Shown here in pieces: positions 44,908 to 56,960 of a stretch of DNA of 64,000 nucleotides (its first letter is position 1; every line of letters begins with the position of its first letter). Under the pieces are notes generated by a model. It made no database searches. It had not been told where the DNA came from and saw nothing but the letters and a program-made list of their open reading frames with translations. Source of the DNA: Gnetum montanum (lineage: Eukaryota; Streptophyta; Gnetopsida; Gnetales; Gnetaceae); NCBI GenBank assembly GCA_015680685.1, contig MNCI01001024.1, forward strand, positions 87,577 through 151,576, written 5' to 3'. The translations under genes were made by a program, and so were the position numbers.

Positions 44908-46365
44908 ACTAGCAAGTGTGTTTCAATGATTGGCTCATGAATCTCATTTATAAAGACACTCTAACATTGTATGAATTTTTGCATTGGCTTTAATGCTTCT
45001 TGCTTAACATTCATGAGATGGTCCGATGTGGCTTCTAGCTTCAAGTCATACTTGAAGTGGGTTATGAACTAGCTTAGCAACTCCTCTAGAGTTGAAATGG
45101 ATGATCAAGGAAGCACGCAGTACCAATCTAAAGCTTTTCCAATCAAAGACATGGAAAATACATGGATAACTGTGTGTGGCCACACTTGCAGCAATAAGGA
45201 ATCAGAACAAAAAGTGACTAAGTAGGTGTTTGGGTCACCCTCACCATTGTATTTCATGAATTGGGGAAGTTGGATCCCAAGAGGCAATGTGAGCAAAGGA
45301 ACGGTAGGGCTAATGAGATCATCTTGGTAGAAGTCCATTACATGGACTATCTCTGAGTTGGCTACCTTAAGTCGCCTGACCTCCTCAATGAGAGTTTGGA
45401 TAAGCTAGAATGCATGATCCAAACTTGGGGATGTTGTAGAGGGTTGCATTGGTTGTGTTGTTGGTGTTGTTTTTGAAGTGGCCCACAACCATGTAGTAGG
45501 TTGTGCCATATGTGACACTTGGTACATTTGTTGCTATGTGTACTACAAAATCTGGGATAATTGAATAGTAGGTAAAGATGTTTTTGCCCACCATGTAGTT
45601 GAGGTTGGAGCTATTGTTGGAGGTGGGACTGATATGACTAGAATGATAGAAAAGTGACTTGTGTGTGGATATGATATGGGCACAGTCTGCACATATGGTA
45701 GCATTGGCATCATAGACACTGGTTGCAAAGGTTGAACAGACTACAAGGAAATGCCAAAGGGGAAAGGGGTAGAAGGTCTTGCATTCTGTTGCATAGATAA
45801 GATTGAGTGGCTAGCTACCACCAACAAAGTTTTAGGCTATGGAAGTGTCATAGCTACTTAAAGAAGGTAGAAAACTATGATTGTTGTGGTAGAAATATAG
45901 AGGTAGACTATGAGGTTGAGATGTAGAGTGGGACACGACTATCAAAATGAGACAAAATCCTCTTGCCCATCTTACAGGGGTTCATCATAGTTGGATCTCA
46001 AGTCCTACTCTTTTGACCCACTCATCCTAATATGTTGGTCCAAAATCCATTTGAAAGATTTAGTGAATGGTATAACCATGCTCGGGGTAGGAAGGAACTC
46101 CCTTCCATTTCGGTGAATAATTTCAAAACAAGACTTTTCTTCCATTTCCTAGTGATCCAATGGTAGGCCCACCTGAATCTTTGAACACAAAAATTTGTAT
46201 TGTTCATCATTAAGTGTCATGTGTTCAAGTGATTGGTGCCATAGTCTAAGATACTACTATTGTGGTCCCATGAAGCTAAGTGGTTGCTCGACATCTACCA
46301 TGTGTTGCATGGGGTGAGCCACCTCCAGACTCAAGGTGGTAGCTGAGGTGTTAATTGGGTTCATT
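44908..46365 (-). pseudogene. Element A gag core
   Basis: The start is near 46365 (MNPINTSATTLSLEVAHPM...), shortly after the primer-binding site. The conserved core at 45000-45338 reads 'LPQFMKYNGEGDPNTYLVTF', 'VFSMSLIGKALDWYCVLP', then 'STLEELL..FITHFKYDLKL'. It matches the Y.G..DP..HL..F and A..W...LP patterns of Ty3 gag. Several stops are present. The frame breaks off at the N at 44907 and continues in the inverted segment. Confidence 0.75.
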
Positions 46366-46816
46366 TTTGTTGTGTAAGAAAAGACATAAGAAAAAGAGAT
46401 GTTTGCAAAACATTTAAGTACAAAATATTTTAAGATAAAATGGCTAAGTGTGAAAACTATAAAGAAAATAGGCCAAAAATTGCTAAGTCTAAAAATGCTG
46501 AAAAAATAGTTATCTCTGATGTTATGCTTGTCACTCTCTAAGGGATTTTTACGCTCATAGGATGTCACACTCTATAGGACACTTAGAGCTTGATGCAATG
46601 GGCAGTTTGGGCTTTCCATGCTACAGGGTTCCAGGAGAACCGTCAACTGGGACCAATTTGCATCAACAGAAACATAGACAACTCTTGCGTTGGCCTATGA
46701 TCTAGCTACTACCATGGTAGGTCCATAGGGGTGTTATGTCTATGCTAGCTTTCTGCTAGTTATGTAAGTATAAAGAGCACATGGGACTACCTATGACACA
46801 TAGAAAGAACAAGAGG

Positions 46817-46833
46817 CCCTTCTTCTAGCACCA
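46817..46833 (-). other. Primer-binding site of element A
   Basis: The minus strand reads TGGTGCTAGAAGAAGGG, eight bases inside the 5' LTR. It is two bases different from D's site. Confidence 0.75.
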
Positions 46834-46841
46834 AAAAATTA

Positions 46842-48732
46842 TGATGTCTAAAATTGTTGGTGGCTGGAATACTAAGAGGTCCACAGGCGTATAACTTAAC
46901 CTTGAATCCATGCAAGAGCAGTGCTGGGTGAAATGGAAATGAGGTGCTATGAACTATCTAGTTGATCAGACAAGGACATACATGGTGTAACAATAACTAT
47001 TTGTAAATGAAGTTTTTAGTGAGCTTCATGTGGGAGTCTAGACAATGATTAAGAATAGAAGGTAACGTAACGTGAATATGTAAATGCATATTGATAGTAG
47101 AAGAAAGCAGAAAAGTAAATATTGAGAAATTTAAAACAAATGCTGAGAATATAGAATCAGAGTTTGAGGGTAGAGAAATGCACTGCCCAAAGATCGGGAT
47201 GTGCAACTTTTAATTGAATAATGTTTGAAGCTAGTATGTAGTGTTAGATAGGAATAGTGGCAGCGTAGTAGTGCAGTCATAGTCTCTAGGATGTCACAGA
47301 TGCATTGCTAGTAGCTACAAAGGAGGCTAGACCTATTGGTTTGGCACTCATCACACTGTGTATGTGCAAGGAAGACTATGCCATAGTACTTAGCTAGGTG
47401 TCAAGCTTAGGTGCTCAAGTGCGAGAGTGATGAAAATGCTAAGAGTGCTCTAATGCTTGATGCTTAAAATGATTTTGCCAACCAACCTATAAAATGCTAA
47501 TTATTGAGAATTTATAGGGCTAGGGTTGATGTGGCATGAAAATTGGATGTGATGTGGTCTAGGTCCCATGTAGCATGGACGTGAACAAGTCATGCTGACA
47601 TGTTATGTTCAAAATTTCAAGCTCTAAGTGTTAAACTCAAACTGTTATGCTCTATAGGATAGGAATGAGGACTTAGAAACTGCCAAAATGTGACCACACT
47701 ACCCAGACTGCATGTGCTAGAGTCTGAAGGACATCCATGTACCTACAAGCAATGCCAAAACAAATGCAACTTGGAGTCTATGCTTCAGGACTATGTCTTC
47801 TTCCTCTTTTGAGTAGGATCAAGCGTAGGAATAATTTTGGGGATTAATGGGTGTGCAAAAGCAAAGAAAACTATGGATATTGGCCATTGGAGGGACATCA
47901 GAGTTGAAATAAAGGTTGATGCTAAGATTTGGAAGCTTTTGGAGGCATATGGAGGTGTTTCCAAAGTGTCACAATGTCTATACTACACAGCATGATAGAG
48001 CGTAGCATGAACACTTAGAAATTTTTTGCAGATTTTGACTTGTCATGCTATGTACACTATGCAGCATAGCAAAGCATAGCACAAGTACTTTGTTAAATTT
48101 TAATGAAACCTACAATGTTTCTCCATGGCACACTGACCACACTCTAGGGTGTAGTAGGATAGGCAACCTCAGAAATCAGAAAATTGCCAAATGCATCTTC
48201 CATGTCTAGATAGCTTGACAGATTTCTTGTCCAATAGTTAGAAAAATTTGGCCTTGAAACTTGTGTCACGCTGGCTATGCTATGTAGCGTAGTAGAGTGT
48301 GATGGGCCCAAAAGGTAGAAAATTTACCAAACTATTTTATCCATCCTAAGAACTTTTGACAACCTCTAGCCTAGTACTTGGGTGGACTAGCAACTAGGAC
48401 ATGTGTTCAGCTAGGTGAGCTGAAGAGCGTAGTGAGCTTGATAGTCTAGGAGATAGAAAATTTTCCAAATTGTCTTGTCCATCCCAAGTAGATCTTGATC
48501 ACTTCTGGCTTGACATTTCTGTAGATTGGCCATGGAAGTGTGTGCTACACTAGTTGTGCTAGGGAGCATAGCAGGTAGGCTTAGAAAATTTTTGCAAAAA
48601 ATAGGACTCCGAGTGTGCTACATTGTCTACGCTACATAGTGTGACACCAAGCTTTGAAAACTTTTTTCCAAGTTTTGACACATAGAAAAATTTTCCATGG
48701 AATTGTAAAAGCCCAAAATTAGTGGTGTTTCA
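46842..48732 (-). mobile_element. Element A 5' LTR (uninterrupted)
   Basis: 1891 bases, TGATGTC...GGTGTTTCA. It matches 4533-5511 plus 31197-32111 (1894 bases together). The minus strand has a TATAAATT at 47510-47517. It holds the same palindrome + 'acacttagaaa' units at 47970-48080 and related motifs to 48660. Confidence 0.93.
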
Positions 48733-48737
48733 CTTAA
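48733..48737. repeat. Target-site duplication of element A, right copy (CTTAA)
   Basis: See 4528-4532. Confidence 0.9.
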
Positions 48738-50690
48738 CTTTCTAAAGAAGTCAATTTTTTTTTTAAAAAAATTCTCATCAAAAACCTTAAGGTTTGCAGC
48801 CCCCATGACTAAGAGCTTACCTTTGGTGGTTACTAAATTGAAGAATTGAGTGATTTGGACAAACCGTCAGGAAGTTATGGGCTCTAAAAATGGCAAAAAC
48901 TCTACTCTTGTTGTAAAGAAAATGATAAAAATTTCAACGTGCTCGATGGTATTTATAGAATTTTTGTGTTGTGTGGATGGGGTCCCATCGATGGGTCAAC
49001 TAAGTCAACTAGGCCTAATTGACGTAGTTGTTGACCATCATTGACCTTGGTGAAACTTTGAAAATACAAGTAGCTTTTGAGTGATATTGAAGTCAAATGG
49101 AAGCCCAAAAAGCCATGAATATGATGAAAATAGTAGAATATGGTGTTGAAGTTTAGAAAATTGAGAAAATTGAGAAAATTTGAGAATATAGTTGGAGAAT
49201 GATGTTTATGAAATTTTAAGAAGCATAGAGCTAGACGCACCATGGGGCATGCAAACGATATGATTATGGCAATGTCTAAGGTAGGGGGTGGGGGGTGCTT
49301 CACTATCCAAATCAAGAGATATGCTAGTGGGTCCTCTCCATAGTAGGAACATGCCATTTTTTCCCTTACATAACCTTGGTCAATTAATGATTATGAAAGA
49401 TTAAGAACCAACCAGTAGGAATCTATCCAAGAATTCCAACACATCAAACTAAGACATTGAGCATAACATGGAAACTGACAATGAGGTGAGTTATGGAAAG
49501 CATAGATGGATGACCGAGAAGGTGGGATAGAATCCCAAATTGAGGTCATAAGAGGTCTCTTGTAGAATTTGTGTTTAAAATGACCCAAGAGAATCCATCC
49601 TTAGTCTAGATCAAAACCAACCACATTCAATGACTTCACATTACCACTCTAAGACCAATCCTCCCCCTTAAGACACAAGAGTGCTTCAAAAGAATGACCA
49701 CCATTCGATAAAAAGAAGAAAAGAGAAGTAGGAGATGAGAGAAAGCCTTAGTTAGAGGGGACCTTCAAGCATGGGCAACATGTCTTTTTAGCCCCTTAAC
49801 CAATTCTTGTAACCCATTTATTTGTCTAAGGGTTATGGTTTGAATTCCCACCATGTCTTGTTTTTCTTGTTTTTTTTTTTAAAAAAATTGGAACCACACC
49901 ATGCAAATACTTTATTTAACTTCCTATTATTTGTCAACTCAGAATAGTAAGAAGTTAATGAAAACACTTAAGCACCCACGTAAGTAGAAGATTACAAAGA
50001 GTATTGAGTCCCTTTGAAGTCACACCCTATGTAAACCTTTGAATCCTTCCCCATTTCAGAACCTACCAAGGTTAAAAATTTATTAAAAGTTTATTTAATG
50101 AAACAGACATCAAATTTTCAAAACAAGGAAAACCATAGAGTTTGTGGATGGGTGGATGTTGTGGACTCACTGCCTATTCCATGAAAAATAAACCATGTAT
50201 TAGTCATTATACATTAGGATTCAAAAATAGAAATCAAACATTAGCAACTAAAATATTAAGCACAAACCACCATTACTAAACAACAACATTTGCACTATGT
50301 CTAGCAGTAATAAAGCACTTTTATTAGAAAAAATAATGAAAATTCATGTACAATAATAAAGTAAAATATATAAGAATTTATAAAATATTCAAGAAAGATA
50401 AAACATACTAACAATGTTGTAAAACCAAAATCAAGAAAATCAATAGAGTGAAATACCAACGAGAGGTAAAACTCAACAAAGTGTAAAATAAAAATGTGTA
50501 AAACAAAAAGTGCAAAGTTGAGGAGCCATGTGTATGGTTAGAATGAATGGCCATCTCACCCATGATTAAGGTGAAAGGAGAATATGTAGAATATAGAGTG
50601 TGGTTTTCCATCTAAAGAGGTAGTAGTTGTACTAGCTTGTCTTATTTCTAGGAATAGTTTCACTTGTTAGATGTTGACCAACTTCTCTTT
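48738..50690 (-). other. Element E region between pol and the accessory ORF, no gene seen
   Basis: No coding homology. It contains a motif cluster at 48978-49050 ('cccatcgatgggtcaacta' and 'gttgttgaccatcattgac'). Similar words occur in E's LTR remnant near 56361-56385 ('cgatgggaacccattgatg'). Poly-T/A stretches lie at 48750-48772 and 49870-49890. This sequence joined 4527 before A inserted. Confidence 0.55.
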
Positions 50691-53600
50691 GTGTGGGCTC
50701 TCAGGTTTGTAGATTAACCTGACCCTAGAGGGAAAGGTTTTATCAATTATTTAAGATCCCTCCCACAATGTTTGGTACATTTTTTTTCTAAGGTACATCT
50801 ATGGGGTTCCAATAGAGAACCTTATCTCTAGATTGAAATTTTACTTTCCATATTCTAAGGTCATGGCACTTCTTATTGTAATACCTTATGCACTTTGTTC
50901 AAAGATAGGAACACCAATCAGTTTTCATATACCACATTCAAGTTTATCAATATTTCTCTTTATGCTAGGCTCAGGTCAAGGTCCAAGTCATAGGCCATTG
51001 AAAGTGTATGGAGCTTAGATTGGATTGAAAGTGTTGGAAGTTTTCTATACACTAGCTCATAGGGAGAGTAGCCTATGGGAAGTTTCCATGTGGAGTGGTA
51101 GGCCTAAAGGATGTCATTGAGTTTTGTGCTCTAGTCTCTCCTATATTTGCATATAGTTCTTATTAGGATCTTTGTGATCTTTATATTGGTGACTTCTGCT
51201 TGACTATTGGCTTGGGGGTGATAAGGTGTTGTTAATTTATTTTTGACCCTTAAGTGTTGCATGAGTTTTTAAAAAGTGGCACCTATAAATGAGTTACATT
51301 ATCAGAAATTAGTACATGTGACACTAACCTGTTTACAACATTTTGTTGTACAAATCAAGTAGTAGTGGATGATGTACAATTAGTGACAACTGCTACTTCT
51401 TCCCATTTGATGTAGTAGTTGACTGCGATGATGATGTATGCCTTTTCATTGGACATGGATGTGATGGAACCCATGAAGTAATTGCCCCATATGTCAAAGG
51501 GCTCTAGTAGTTGAATCCACTATTGAGGACCCTCCATTTGAGTAGTCATTCCACTATCTCATTGACAACGCTCACAGGATTAGAAAAATTGGTGGATGTC
51601 CGTAAAGATTGTAGGTTAATCGTATTCTACCATCAACATTTTTATAGCTATGCGTCTCCTAGCATAGTGGCCTCCATAAGAGCCTTCATGAGCTTCTTGG
51701 AGAATGCATAATTACTCTACATCAAGGACACACAGATGAACTACTAGGCTATCAATGCACACCTTATAAAGGTATTCATTAATTTCCATGAAGTACTTAG
51801 GTTGATGAAGAAATTGTTGTTTCTTTCTAATGTATAGATCATATGGCATCTCCTAAGTGAGAAGGTAAGTGAGGATGCCATCATACCATTTTGGTTATGT
51901 AGGCATTTGTTCATTTATTACTTCTATAAGGAGGAGTTCATTTCAAAATTGACCAGAGAATGAACTCTCCTCTTCTTTGTTATTCCATCTTAAACTAAGA
52001 GAGATGGTTAGAAACCACATTCTTAGTTCCTTTTCAATCTTCCATTGTGATATCAAATTCCTACAAGATCTCAAGCCATCATATGATATAGGGAATCATT
52101 ATTGGCTTGTTCATTAGGAAGTGAATAGCAATGTGATTTATGTGCATAAATACTTTATAGCCAAGGACTTAGTGTCTAAACTTTTCCAGAGCATACACCA
52201 CTACCATTAGTACTTTCTCAATTGTGGTGTAATTTAATTGTGCACCAACAATGATTTGGCTCACAAAATGGATGTAATATGGATGTTTCGTATCATCCAA
52301 CTATGTAAGCATGGCTCCCAAGGTATAATTAGATGCATCTATCATTATGTGAAATGGTCTAGAGTAATTTGGTGCCAATAGAATTGGAGCTTCTACAAGT
52401 TTGTCCTTTATCTATTGGAATGCATGTTCACACTCATTGGTCTAGATGAATGAAGCATCTTTCTTTGTAAGCTCAACCAATGACTTTTCAATCTTAGAAA
52501 AATTCTCTATAAACCATCAATAGTAGCTAATCTGTCCAAAGAATGATCAGATGTTTTTGACTATCTTTGGTTGACATGTAATTCCTTGGATGACCCTTAT
52601 CTTTTTCAAGTCTACCTCAATCCCTACCTAAGTAATTCTATTCCCTAGTGCTCTATCTTCTTGAACCATTAAATTCCTTTTCTACCAATTAAGCCTAAGG
52701 TTTTTTTTAACACATATTTTTAATACTTTCTTAAGGTGATCCATTGCTTGCTTAAATGTAGCCCCATAGCTAGAGAAGTCATCCATAAAGACCTCTATCT
52801 CACTACCAATCTACTATTTAAAAATACTAAGGACCAAGTATTGGAATGTTGTAGGGGCATTTCATAGATTGAATGGCATCTTGCAATATGCAAAAGTCTC
52901 CCAGGGACTCATGAATGTTATTTTGGACTGATCCTCTAGCACAATTTGGATTTTGTTATATCCACTATAACCATCCAAGAAGCTATAATAATAATTCCTA
53001 GATATGGTATTCAAAACTTGGTCCACAAATGGTAATGTAAAATAATCTTTAAATGTTTTCATATTTAATAGCTTAAAGTTAATGTAGACCTACCACTTGC
53101 CACCTTTCCTTAGAACAATTACAAGTGGGCAACCCACTCACTATCCATGATGGGATAGATGAACCCTACCTTGAGGAGTTGTTCTATTTCCTCTTTGGTG
53201 ATCTACTTCAACTTATGATTTAGTTTTCTCTATAGCTAACTTCTTGGCTTCATGTCCAAGTCAGTGCAGATACGATGCTGACATATCCTTGAATTGATTC
53301 CAATCAGCTCAAGATATGATTAAGCAAAGGCTATTGGCCATTTGTTGACCACATTCAACAACTTGTATTTTTATTTGGGAGCAATATTTGCATTAATTAT
53401 AATTAGCTTGCCATTATTTAAAAAGCATACTTCATGCTAGCTGGTAGAGTTTTTAACTCTAGGGACTCTTGCTTGAAATTATTAGAAATTTTCAACTCTC
53501 CCCAATAGGTATCATCATTTTCATCATTAGAGAGTTGGTGATGAGCTTGCTCAAGTTCATCCATGCCTTTGAAATAGATACACGTTAGGCTCTCAATAGG

Positions 53601-54165
53601 TTTCATGCATAGTGTGCTACTATCAGAGTTAGCTATCAGCCATTGGGTGCCCTTTTATTTTGTGGCTACTACATACAGGCACCTTTAGATATCTATTTCA
53701 TGTGCACATTGATTGCATGCTTTGATGAATTTACTTTTAATGAACCAAATTTTCTACATGCAAGTGCACTTGTTATCACTATACATGATGCATGGAACTC
53801 ACTTCTTCTTAAGCTATCCAAATTCATTTTCCTTGAATATTTCCAAGGAGAGAGCCTTGATGTCCATTTGTGCATCAACAATGATCAACCATGCACATTC
53901 CATAATGATGGGAAAGTCATCTTTGTAGTTTTCTACCTTAATCACTAGAAGATCAATAGGATAGAACCACCCACAAAATATGGTCATAATGTCCTCCACT
54001 AACCCCAAAGGAATAGTGATTTATTAGTGTACCAATTTCAAATGGATATTACTCTTCTTGATATGTGGTAGGTTCTAGGCCTTGTACATGTCATTAGAGA
54101 TGAGGTTGATACTAGAACCAAAATGAAGAAGAGCCTTGCATGGCTCATGTCTGTCAATCTATAAG
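50690..54165 (-). pseudogene. Element E pol (Athila-type protease, RT, RNase H, integrase)
   Basis: Protease at 53700-54165: 'ALLHFGSSINLISNDMY' (the active-site Asp reads His) and 'LVEDIMTIFCGWFYPIDLLV'. Spacer at 53418-53606 ends 'LKTLPASMKYAF', a typical Athila junction. RT at 52500-53250: 'YFTLPFVDQVLNTI', 'YYYSFLDGYSGYNKIQIV', 'TFAYCKMPFNL'. RNase H at 51950-52430: 'HIMIDASNYTLGAMLTQ', 'QLNYTTIEKVLMVVVYALEK', 'GTKNVVSNHLS'. Integrase at 50700-51850: 'QLLEPFDIWGNYFMGSI' and 'AYIIIAVNYYIKWEE'. Many stops throughout. Gag should lie to the right but is missing; a fragment of an H-type element occupies that place. Confidence 0.85.
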
Positions 54166-54264
54166 TTAATAAGAGGACTTTTCAAATTAGACCTTTTTGT
54201 GGAAAGGTTAAAATTATATAATTTCAAGGCTATCTTAGATTTTAGTAAAATTATATAATTATGT

Positions 54265-55080
54265 GATCTTTTATAAAGAAGCCAAGTTTGAATTGGTACA
54301 AAGATTTGAAAGGAGTTTAGAAAATATGATTTTTCAAATTCCAAAAATTCAAGAGATGGCAAAGAAAGAACAATTAATATTTTGGAAAAATCGCATAGCC
54401 TTGGTACTAATTCTAAACGTTCATCTATAAGGAAGATGTGTATGTGTGGTTAACACACATTTAATGGCCAAACCAACATGTTTTGATAATAGACTATGTC
54501 AAGGAGCATACTTGATTAAGCAAATAGATGAAGTTTGAAGATTAAGTTATTACTAAGTTATACTAATCCAATTCCATTTATTCTTTATGAAGACTTCAAT
54601 GCAAACAGTTGGAAGTAGCATTTATCAATTCTTAAAATATGGATCTATAAATAAATCTTTGGAAGATGAACCTAATTTGAAAAAGATGTTTCCATCAATT
54701 CAGCATGCAATTCTATTAGCTAGTGCATATTCTACTTGCTTTGAATCTTCTATAGATAAATTAGACTCTAGAATCTAGGAATAGATGATGTTAATGGATA
54801 ACACTTATCAAAAACCATAGTTTACAAATTACTCTACAATGATTAATGAAGATGGATCAATAACATTATTCATTGTGACTTTGGATTATATTTGGTATGA
54901 TGCCTAATTCTTTCAAGTTACCAAGTTACAAGAGTTTATTTCTAATGAAGAAGTTAAGAAGAATCAAGGTCAAGCCTTGCCATCCCAAACAATACCATTT
55001 GATCATATACCACTTAAGGTAGGACTACAATTGTCCCCATTAGTTCATAAGGTTGAAAAAGATCAAGAAGTATTTCACTC
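54265..55080 (+). pseudogene. CCR4-like (EEP-fold) deadenylase fragment in H2
   Basis: Parallels 61620-62405. 'SSIYQFLKYGSINKSLEDEP' and 'ILLASAYSTCFESSIDK' match the region after the GDFN motif. 'FTNYSTMINEDGS' and 'LDYIWY' match the FTN...TLDYIF block, and 'FDHIPL' matches the terminal SDH motif of CCR4-type nucleases. The GDFN motif itself reads YEDFN. Frameshifts and a TAG are present. Confidence 0.65.
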
Positions 55081-55502
55081 TTAGTTTTATTTGATTATTT
55101 TTATTATTTTATTAATTGTTCAATTTATATTTCAATTAGATAAGTAAAATATCTATGACCATGAAAATAGATAAGAATTTGCCCTACCTTCACTTGGGTA
55201 ACTAGATCCAAGTTGCACTTTGTATGATCCTGGTTAGGATTGGTGATTGGTGGTTGAGAAATATTTAATTCACCTTTTGTCATTATCTTAGAAAATGAAG
55301 TAATTATCAAGAAAGTAATATTTAATTTTATGTATAATTTTTCTCACATATATTTTGTTTATAGAATAAGTAAGGATTAACTTCAAGTTTAAATGAGAAA
55401 TCAAATTATTGGAGCATAGGATCATGAAAGAAAGCATTGGAGCTAGAGAAATATAGAGAATGTGGACTTGTTTGAGGAAAGAAAAACCTAAGGGAGGTAG
55501 AA

Positions 55503-56077
55503 TATCACATCCCCATTCCCAAATGATGCTACTTCCTAATGAAGATGATGTCTCTTCATAACAAGTGTTATTGTTATCTTAACAAGCCATGAAAGGGTAG
55601 TTGTAATTAGGATCGAAAAGGGCATGTTGGAATAATGGACATGTCTCTTAAGATAACCTTTGGAGGTTTGACCTAAGCAATTTATACTTGGGGTTAGAGG
55701 TTGTGGCAGCATGGAGTGACAAAGTCAATACAAACAAGTCATGGGAAGCTAGGTGAAGTGGAACAGGAAGTGGACTAGCCATCCCTTCTAGTTGGGTTAT
55801 AGGCCTAACCATGGTGAAAGTGTTGGATTGCCTCTATGGGATAGATGCCAAAGGAAGAAAACCCCAAGGAACACTCTGGAAGCATGATCTAGATACATTT
55901 TTCCATATCAATAAAGCATTATTTTCTTTCTCTTTCTGCATTTTTCCTATTATTTTCTCTATACATAATCTTGAATATCACATATATTTCGCATTTGGTG
56001 TATTTTCTTTGTACGCATAATGTATAATATATCATATGTTTGACATTTTCCATGACATTTGAGGATGGGATGTCACA
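55503..56077 (+). mobile_element. Element H2 3' LTR
   Basis: Third copy of the H-type LTR, aligned along its length with 58741-59314 and 62844-63419 ('cttcataacaagtgttattg', 'ataggcctaaccatggt'). Ends GGATGTCACA at 56077. Confidence 0.85.
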
Positions 56078-56399
56078 CAAGTGCTGCAAGGTTTGATTAA
56101 AAGACTCATCTTTATTTCCATTCACACTAGTATGCTTAGGTAGATTAATGCTTGAATAAAGATCCATAAAATTTCTGACTCCTACTATGGACATTCAAAA
56201 AATATTCTAACTCTCAAATGATAAAACTGCAAGAGCTCCACAACTATGACTATCTCCCCAATAAACATGGCTAGCAAGTGCATATTTATGAACTTTATTA
56301 TGGAGTGGCATTAATGGGGCCTCATAAATGTAACAAATGCTATATCAACATGGCCTTCTCGATGGGAACCCATTGATGTAACACTTTCATGCTTCATCA
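56078..56399 (-). mobile_element. Element E 5' LTR remnant
   Basis: Aligns with 885-1210: 'gctgcaaggtttgattaaaa' against 'gttgcaaggtttatcaagaa', 'gaataaagatccata' against 'gaataaagattcata', and the end 'gcttcatca' against 'aactcatca'. Only the U3-side half is left, because the internal side was lost at the H2 junction. Alternatively it belongs to another member of the family. Confidence 0.6.
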
Positions 56400-56960
56400 A
56401 TACTCCTTGGAGTTTGGAATACTTCTTTGATTAAATAGTTGATTATTTCTTTAAAGATCTAGAAAGTAACTATATATTTAAATATCCATTTTCTTGTACT
56501 AGCTAGGATTTGAGTAATTCTTATTTCTTATTTGTAAATCTTCTTGATATTTGAGATTTTCTTCTATATCTTTATGAATTTAATCTTTTAGGTCATTTTT
56601 ATCATGGCTCCAAGGAAAAATATAGTTCAGGCTGTATGTAAATACATGAAATATATAAGAAATTCTATCAAGTGTATTGTTGAAAAACTGTAAAATTTGG
56701 AAGAGAATAAGAGACATGCTTTTTTAACAAAGAAATTTGCCAAGAGATTAACTTAAGAGATTCTTCACCAAGGACATCTTTTAAACATTCATCCATGCCT
56801 TCTCTTACAGATGGAATTCCTTTTAAGAATTAAGACTTTAGAGAGAATGAGAAACAAGATGAAAGGATTCTTCATGCTCAAAGTCTTTAGAATAACTCTC
56901 AAGGATTCATCTTTCCAAGAAATTGAAAAAGATAACTTCTTCTAAGCCTTAAAGAAATTC
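56400..56960 (+). other. Start of element G, no clear gene
   Basis: AT-rich. An ATG near 56605 opens 'MAPRKNIVQAVCKYMKYI' and may be the gag start. No LTR or primer-binding site for G was recognised between here and 56399, so its left end is unknown. Confidence 0.4.

Larger units (their letters stand above)
4533..48732 (-). mobile_element. Element A: Tat-lineage Ty3/gypsy retrotransposon carrying nested B, C and D
   Basis: A runs on the minus strand. The 5' LTR is at 46842-48732 and a primer-binding site at 46817-46833. Gag is at 44908-46365 and a gag C-terminal segment at 44379-44906 (inverted). Protease is at 43157-44032, RT-RNase H-integrase at 34020-37290, a polypurine tract at 32112-32127, and the 3' LTR is 4533-5511 joined to 31197-32111. 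Two RNase H domains between RT and integrase mark the Tat branch. An extra gene lies antisense at 38113-42640. Without B, C and D the element is about 18.5 kb, consistent with the large Tat/Ogre size class. All ORFs are broken. Confidence 0.88.
54250..56077 (+). mobile_element. Element H2: 3' half of an H-type retrotransposon
   Basis: From about 54250 the sequence tracks element H from about 61600 to its end: CCR4-like coding remnant (54265-55080), purine tract 'aagggaggtagaa', and LTR 55503-56077. The LTR starts TATCACATCC and ends GGATGTCACA. The 5' half and 5' LTR are absent. Its left edge abuts E's protease and its right edge abuts E's LTR remnant. An insertion into E followed by a deletion that removed E's gag is likely. 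Confidence 0.75.
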
